Assembly: GCF_009796285.1 (NCBI RefSeq) | Contig: NZ_CP047020.1 | Span: forward strand, 7,192,001-7,256,000 | Direction: 5' to 3' | Length of the DNA: 64,000 nt | From: Streptomyces broussonetiae | GTDB taxonomy: Bacteria > Actinomycetota > Actinomycetes > Streptomycetales > Streptomycetaceae | In this document: in pieces, positions 59,554 through 64,000 of the stretch | Layout of the letters: the number at the start of each line of letters is the position of its first letter | How positions within the stretch are numbered: position 1 is the stretch's first letter | Notes under the pieces: generated by a model | Databases searched by the model: none | Seen by the model: only the letters and a program-made list of their open reading frames with translations | Told to the model about the DNA's origin: nothing | Position numbers and translations under genes: made by a program

Positions 59554-61938
59554 ATGCCGGCCAACGGCGCTCCTACGAAGATCACGCAGGGCTCACAGAC
59601 CAAGGGCGGCATCGGAGAGTCCACGCTCCGCCCGGACGGCACCCTCAAGGTCACCGGCGAGTTCGCGTACTCGTCCGACATGTGGCACGAGGACATGCTG
59701 TGGGGCCAGATCCTGCGCTCCACCGTCGCACACGCCGAGATCGTGTCGATCGACGTCTCCGAGGCCCTCGCCATGGCGGGTGTGTACGCGGTCCTGACGT
59801 ACGACGACCTGCCCACCGCCGTGAAGAACTACGGCCTGGAGATCCAGGACACCCCGGTCCTCGCGCACGGCAAGGTACGCCACCACGGCGAGCCGGTCGC
59901 GATCGTCGCCGCCGACCACCCGGAGACGGCCCGCCGCGCCGCCGCCAAGATCAAGGTCGACTACAAGGAACTGCCCGTCATCACCGACGAGGCCTCCGCG
60001 ACCGCCCCGGACGCGGTCCTCGTCCACGAGGGCCGTGACGACCACCACTGCGGACACGTCCCGCACCCGAACATCGTGCACCGTCAGCCGATCGTGCGCG
60101 GCGACGCCGACGAGGCCGCCAGGCGCGCCGACGTGATCGTCAAGGGCGAGTACACCTTCGGCATGCAGGACCAGGCCTTCCTCGGCCCCGAGTCCGGCCT
60201 CGCCGTGCCGGAGGAGGACGGCGGTGTCCACCTCTACGTCGCCACCCAGTGGCTCCACTCCGACCTGCGCCAGATCGCGCCCGTCCTCGGCCTGCCCGAG
60301 GAGAAGGTGCGCATGACGCTGGCCGGCGTCGGCGGCGCGTTCGGCGGCCGCGAGGACCTGTCGATGCAGATCCACGCCTGCCTGCTCGCCCTGCGCACCG
60401 GCAAGCCCGTCAAGATCGTCTACAACCGGTTCGAGTCCTTCTTCGGACACGTCCACCGGCACCCGGCGAAGCTCTACTACGAGCACGGCGCCACCAAGGA
60501 CGGCAAGCTCACGCACATGAAGTGCAAGATCGTCCTGGACGGCGGCGCCTACGCCTCCGCCTCCCCGGCGGTCGTCGGCAACGCCTCCTCGCTGAGCGTC
60601 GGCCCGTACGTCATCGACGACGTCGACATCGAGGCCATCGCCCTCTACACCAACAACCCGCCCTGCGGCGCCATGCGCGGCTTCGGCGCGGTCCAGGCGT
60701 GCTTCGCCTACGAGGCGCAGATGGACAAGCTGGCGAAGAAGCTCGGCATGGACCCGGTGGAGTTCCGGCAGCTCAACGCCATGGAGCAGGGGACCATCAT
60801 GCCGACGGGCCAGCCCGTCGACTCGCCCGCTCCCGTCGCCGAACTGCTGCGCCGCGTCAAGGCGATGCCGCTGCCGCCCGAGCGCCAGTGGGAGTCCAGC
60901 GAGGGCTCCGACGTACGGCAGCTGCCCGGCGGTCTGTCCAACACCACGCACGGCGAAGGTGTCGTACGCGGTGTCGGCTACGCGGTCGGCATCAAGAACG
61001 TCGGCTTCTCCGAGGGCTTCGACGACTACTCCACCGCCAAGGTCTGCATGGAGGTCATCGGCGGCGAGCCGGTCGCGACCGTGCACACCGCGATGGCGGA
61101 GGTCGGCCAGGGCGGTGTCACCGTCCACGCACAGATCGCCCGTACCGAACTCGGTGTCACCCAGGTGACCATCCACCCGGCCGACACCCAGGTGGGCTCG
61201 GCGGGTTCGACCTCGGCCTCCCGGCAGACGTACGTCACCGGCGGCGCCGTGAAGCACACCTGTGAACTCGTCCGCGAGAAGGTCCTGGAACTCGGCCGGC
61301 GCAAGTTCGGCTCCTACCACCCGGCCTGGGCGACCGCCGAACTCCTGCTGGAGGGCGGCAAGGTCGTCACCGACGGCGGCGAGGTCCTCGGCGACCTGGC
61401 CGACGTCCTCGAAGGCGAGAGCGTGGAGATCGAGGCGGAGTGGCGGCACCGGCCGACCGAGGCCTTCGACCTGCACACCGGCCAGGGCAACGGCCACGTC
61501 CAGTACTCCTTCGCCGCGCACCGCGCGGTCGTCGAGGTCGACACCGAACTCGGTCTGGTCAAGGTCATCGAGCTGGCCTGTGCCCAGGACGTCGGCAAGG
61601 CGCTCAACCCGCTCTCCGTCGTCGGCCAGATCCAGGGCGGTACGACCCAGGGCCTGGGCGTGGCGGTGATGGAGGAGATCATCGTCGACCCCAAGACCGC
61701 CAAGGTCAGGAACCCGTCCTTCACGGACTACCTGATCCCCACGATCCTCGACACGCCGACCATCCCGGTCGACGTGCTCGAACTCGCCGACGACCACGCC
61801 CCGTACGGGCTGCGCGGCATCGGCGAGGCCCCGACCCTGTCGTCCACCCCGGCCGTCCTCGCGGCGATCCGGAACGCGACCGGGCTGGAGCTCAACCGCA
61901 CTCCGGTACGGCCCGAGCACCTCACGGGAACCGCGTAA
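59554..61938 (+). CDS. xdhA: Xanthine dehydrogenase molybdopterin-binding subunit
   Basis: The 794-residue catalytic subunit that hydroxylates hypoxanthine and xanthine to urate. The N-terminal aldehyde-oxidase a/b hammerhead begins GEFAYSSDMWHEDMLWGQIL. Molybdopterin motifs are GVGGAFGGREDL, CGAMRGFGAVQA and QGGVTVHAQIARTEL. The active-site Glu is in GLRGIGEAP near the C-terminus. Substrate preference (xanthine rather than CO or aldehyde) is inferred from pucR, the purine permease and gene order. ATG 59554 is 1 bp beyond the preceding stop. Confidence 0.95.
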   Translation: MPANGAPTKITQGSQTKGGIGESTLRPDGTLKVTGEFAYSSDMWHEDMLWGQILRSTVAHAEIVSIDVSEALAMAGVYAVLTYDDLPTAVKNYGLEIQDTPVLAHGKVRHHGEPVAIVAADHPETARRAAAKIKVDYKELPVITDEASATAPDAVLVHEGRDDHHCGHVPHPNIVHRQPIVRGDADEAARRADVIVKGEYTFGMQDQAFLGPESGLAVPEEDGGVHLYVATQWLHSDLRQIAPVLGLPEEKVRMTLAGVGGAFGGREDLSMQIHACLLALRTGKPVKIVYNRFESFFGHVHRHPAKLYYEHGATKDGKLTHMKCKIVLDGGAYASASPAVVGNASSLSVGPYVIDDVDIEAIALYTNNPPCGAMRGFGAVQACFAYEAQMDKLAKKLGMDPVEFRQLNAMEQGTIMPTGQPVDSPAPVAELLRRVKAMPLPPERQWESSEGSDVRQLPGGLSNTTHGEGVVRGVGYAVGIKNVGFSEGFDDYSTAKVCMEVIGGEPVATVHTAMAEVGQGGVTVHAQIARTELGVTQVTIHPADTQVGSAGSTSASRQTYVTGGAVKHTCELVREKVLELGRRKFGSYHPAWATAELLLEGGKVVTDGGEVLGDLADVLEGESVEIEAEWRHRPTEAFDLHTGQGNGHVQYSFAAHRAVVEVDTELGLVKVIELACAQDVGKALNPLSVVGQIQGGTTQGLGVAVMEEIIVDPKTAKVRNPSFTDYLIPTILDTPTIPVDVLELADDHAPYGLRGIGEAPTLSSTPAVLAAIRNATGLELNRTPVRPEHLTGTA

Positions 61939-61951
61939 CACCACCACAGCT

Positions 61952-61999
61952 CTCCGGGCGGCGCAGGGAACGTCACACACTCCGCCGCGCCGCCCGGAG
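61952..61999 (+). terminator. Hairpin after the xdh operon
   Basis: CTCCGGGCGGCGC (61952-61964) pairs perfectly over 13 bp with 61987-61999, 22-base loop, just after xdhA. It separates the enzyme genes from the permease. Confidence 0.7.
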
Positions 62000-62150
62000 G
62001 AACCCTCTTTGAGTTCCGCTCCGCTCGCGGTCCTTGAAGTACCAGGAAATTCGTGCGCCTCGGGCCGTCCCCCGGGTCGTCCATTCCCCAAATCCCGTAC
62101 CTGTCAGGGCAGTTGTACGGGTGCCCCTGTGAACCTTGGGAGATGGCACC

Positions 62151-63608
62151 ATGACCCAGCAGTCAGTGGAGCCCAGGACCGCAGCCGACGACGCCGGTGA
62201 TGGCAGCCGCGTCCCGGCCGGACGGTCCTGGCTCGACCGGTACTTCCACATATCCAGAAGAGGATCATCGGTCGCGCGTGAGGTGCGCGGCGGCATCACC
62301 ACCTTCATGGCGATGGCCTACATCCTCCTGCTCAACCCGCTGATCCTGTCCGGCAAGGACGTGCACGGCGACACACTCGGCCAGAAGGCGCTGATCACCG
62401 CGACCGCGCTCGCCGCGGCGTTCACCACGCTGCTGATGGGCTTCGTCGGCAAGGTGCCGCTCGCGCTCGCCGCCGGCCTGTCCGTCTCGGGCGTGCTGTC
62501 CTCGCAGGTCGCCCCCAACATGACCTGGCCGCAGGCCATGGGCATGTGCGTGATGTACGGCGTGGTCATCATGCTGCTGGTCGTCACCGGCCTACGCGAG
62601 ATGATCATGAACGCGATCCCGCTCGCGCTCAAGCACGGCATCACCATGGGCATCGGCCTGTTCATCGCCCTCATCGGTTTCTACAAGTCCGGCTTCGTGC
62701 ACCAGGGCAAGAGCACCCCGCTCGCCCTCGGTCCGGCGGGCCAGCTCACCGGCTGGCCGGTGCTGCTCTTCGCCGGCACGCTGCTGCTGATCTTCATGCT
62801 CCAGGCCCGGAACTTCCCCGGCGCCATCCTCATCGGCATCATCACCGGCACGATCGTCGCCTCGATCCTCAACGCCGCCGGCGTCATCGACCCCAAGCAG
62901 TGGGCCAACGGCGCTCCCGAACTGCACGGCAGCGCCGTGTCGATGCCCGACTTCTCACTCCTCGGGCATGTGGAGCTCGGCGGCTGGGGCAAGGTCGGCG
63001 GGATGACGATCGCCATGATCGTCTTCACACTCGTACTGGCCGGCTTCTTCGACGCGATGGCCACCATCATCGGCGTCGGCACCGAGGCCAACCTGGCCGA
63101 CGACAAGGGCCGCATGCCCGGCCTGTCCAAGGCGCTGTTCATCGACGGTATGGGCGGCGCGATCGGCGGCGTGGCGGGCGGCTCCGGCCAGACCGTGTTC
63201 ATCGAGTCCGCGACCGGGGTCGGCGAGGGTGCCCGTACGGGTCTGGCGTCCGTGGTGACGGGCCTGTTCTTCGCGGCCTGCCTGTTCTTCACCCCGGTCA
63301 CCGCGATCGTGCCGCAGGAGGTCGCCTCCGCCGCGCTGGTCGTCATCGGCGCCATGATGCTGATGAACGCCCGGCACGTGGACTGGGCCGACCGCGCCAC
63401 CGCCATCCCGGTCTTCCTGACCGTCGTCCTGATGCCGTTCACGTACACCATCACCACCGGTGTCGCCGCGGGCGTCATCTCCTACGTCGCCATCAAGACC
63501 GCCCAGGGCAAGGCCCGTGAGATCGGTGCCTTCATGTGGGGCCTCACGGTCGTCTTCCTGGTCTACTTCGCCCTTCATCCCATCGAGGCCTGGCTCGGCG
63601 TGCACTAG
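62151..63608 (+). CDS. NCS2-family purine permease (AzgA-like), 485 aa
   Basis: Multi-spanning nucleobase transporter of the AzgA-like branch of the NCS2 family, which takes up adenine, guanine or hypoxanthine with protons. The start REVRGGITTFMAMAYILLLN is characteristic, with LFIALIGFYKSGF, FDAMATIIGVGTEANL, GGVAGGSGQTVFIESATGVG and about 12-14 TM helices. The cytosolic N-terminus includes YFHISRRGSS. ATG 62151 has GGGAG at about eight bases. Its position between xdh and the maturation factor supports purine salvage/catabolism. Confidence 0.94.
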   Translation: MTQQSVEPRTAADDAGDGSRVPAGRSWLDRYFHISRRGSSVAREVRGGITTFMAMAYILLLNPLILSGKDVHGDTLGQKALITATALAAAFTTLLMGFVGKVPLALAAGLSVSGVLSSQVAPNMTWPQAMGMCVMYGVVIMLLVVTGLREMIMNAIPLALKHGITMGIGLFIALIGFYKSGFVHQGKSTPLALGPAGQLTGWPVLLFAGTLLLIFMLQARNFPGAILIGIITGTIVASILNAAGVIDPKQWANGAPELHGSAVSMPDFSLLGHVELGGWGKVGGMTIAMIVFTLVLAGFFDAMATIIGVGTEANLADDKGRMPGLSKALFIDGMGGAIGGVAGGSGQTVFIESATGVGEGARTGLASVVTGLFFAACLFFTPVTAIVPQEVASAALVVIGAMMLMNARHVDWADRATAIPVFLTVVLMPFTYTITTGVAAGVISYVAIKTAQGKAREIGAFMWGLTVVFLVYFALHPIEAWLGVH

Positions 63609-63650
63609 CCGCGCGGGCCCTGCCCACACAACCCGTTAGGAGACCGACAG

Positions 63651-64000
63651 ATGCTGGACATCGCCGAGGAGCTGAACCGGTGGGTCGGGCAGGGTCGTGA
63701 CTTCGCCGTCGCCACCGTGGTGGCCGTCGGCGGCAGCGCCCCGCGTCAGCCCGGCGCCGCCCTCGCGGTGGACGCCGACGGCACCGCGATCGGTTCGGTC
63801 TCCGGCGGGTGTGTGGAGGGCGCCGTGTACGAGCTGTGCCGGCAGGCGCTCGAGGACGGGCAGACCGTTCTCGAGCGCTTCGGCTACAGCGACGAGGACG
63901 CCTTCGCCGTCGGCCTGACCTGTGGCGGCATCATCGACATCCTCGTCACACCGGTCCGGACGGACGGTCCCGCCCGGGCGGTGCTCACGGCCGCGCTGGC
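63651..64000 (+). CDS. xdhC: XdhC/CoxI-family molybdenum-cofactor maturation protein (3' end outside window)
   Basis: The first 116 codons of an XdhC/CoxI protein, which binds molybdenum cofactor, helps sulfurate it and inserts it into xanthine dehydrogenase. The N-terminus has the typical VATVVAVGGSAPRQPGAALA and SGGCVEGAVYE motifs, then TCGGIIDILV. AGGAG nine bases before ATG 63651 supports the start. The stop lies beyond the window. Last visible gene of the purine region. Confidence 0.95.
   Translation, partial: MLDIAEELNRWVGQGRDFAVATVVAVGGSAPRQPGAALAVDADGTAIGSVSGGCVEGAVYELCRQALEDGQTVLERFGYSDEDAFAVGLTCGGIIDILVTPVRTDGPARAVLTAAL

Overview
This 64 kb window is chromosomal DNA from a Streptomyces or a very close relative. 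The evidence is GC-rich sequence with third-position G/C bias, frequent GTG and TTG starts preceded by GGAGG-type ribosome sites, and family content typical of the genus: alditol oxidase, a PucR-controlled xanthine dehydrogenase operon, PAS/GAF-SpoIIE phosphatase, DUF2637, SWIM and MAB_1171c proteins. I found no tRNA, rRNA, CRISPR array, transposase or integrase. Long open frames antisense to almost every gene are high-GC shadows and are left out.

Region 1 (1-11.5 kb) is mixed metabolism: an AraC-type regulator tail, two VOC proteins, two isocitrate lyase/PEP mutase-family proteins, a 2-hydroxyacid dehydrogenase, a type-B carboxylesterase, homocysteine S-methyltransferase, a DUF2264 protein, and a TetR-alpha/beta hydrolase pair with a palindromic operator candidate. 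Region 2 (11.5-19 kb) is a sugar operon, ROK repressor, secreted GH30 beta-1,6-galactanase-like enzyme and cytosolic GH2 beta-galactosidase, reading as arabinogalactan side-chain use, followed by alditol oxidase. Region 3 (19-25.2 kb) holds a PNPOx-like flavoprotein, a radical SAM protein with an unusual CX8CX2C motif, a fusion of sigma-like HTH, zinc anti-sigma motif, membrane anchor and cellulose-binding module, and a cold-shock protein/DEAD-box helicase pair with RNA hairpins.

Region 4 (26-37 kb) is the accessory part. The first block is an ImmA/IrrE metalloprotease, a 7-TM MAB_1171c-type protein, an FAD monooxygenase and a squalene/phytoene synthase-like enzyme in one operon, with an XRE-type regulator convergent at its far end. 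After a secreted phosphodiesterase comes a two-gene Trypco2 / trypsin-NACHT-transmembrane module, the strongest candidate for an undescribed conflict (defence or self/non-self) system.

Region 5 (37.5-56 kb) includes a SWIM protein coupled to a 58-residue protein, a PAS/GAF/PP2C phosphatase bracketed by about 90-bp imperfect direct repeats, RsgA, an Ada-AlkA fusion lacking glycosylase catalytic features next to Ogt, an SGNH hydrolase, LuxR and GntR regulators, PoxB, a HATPase anti-sigma-like kinase, a DUF2637 membrane protein, a DUF2231 protein, a TPR-like protein and a 16/8-bp tandem repeat. Region 6 (56-64 kb) is purine catabolism: pucR divergent from an overlapping three-subunit xanthine dehydrogenase operon, followed by an NCS2 purine permease and an XdhC maturation factor cut by the window end.
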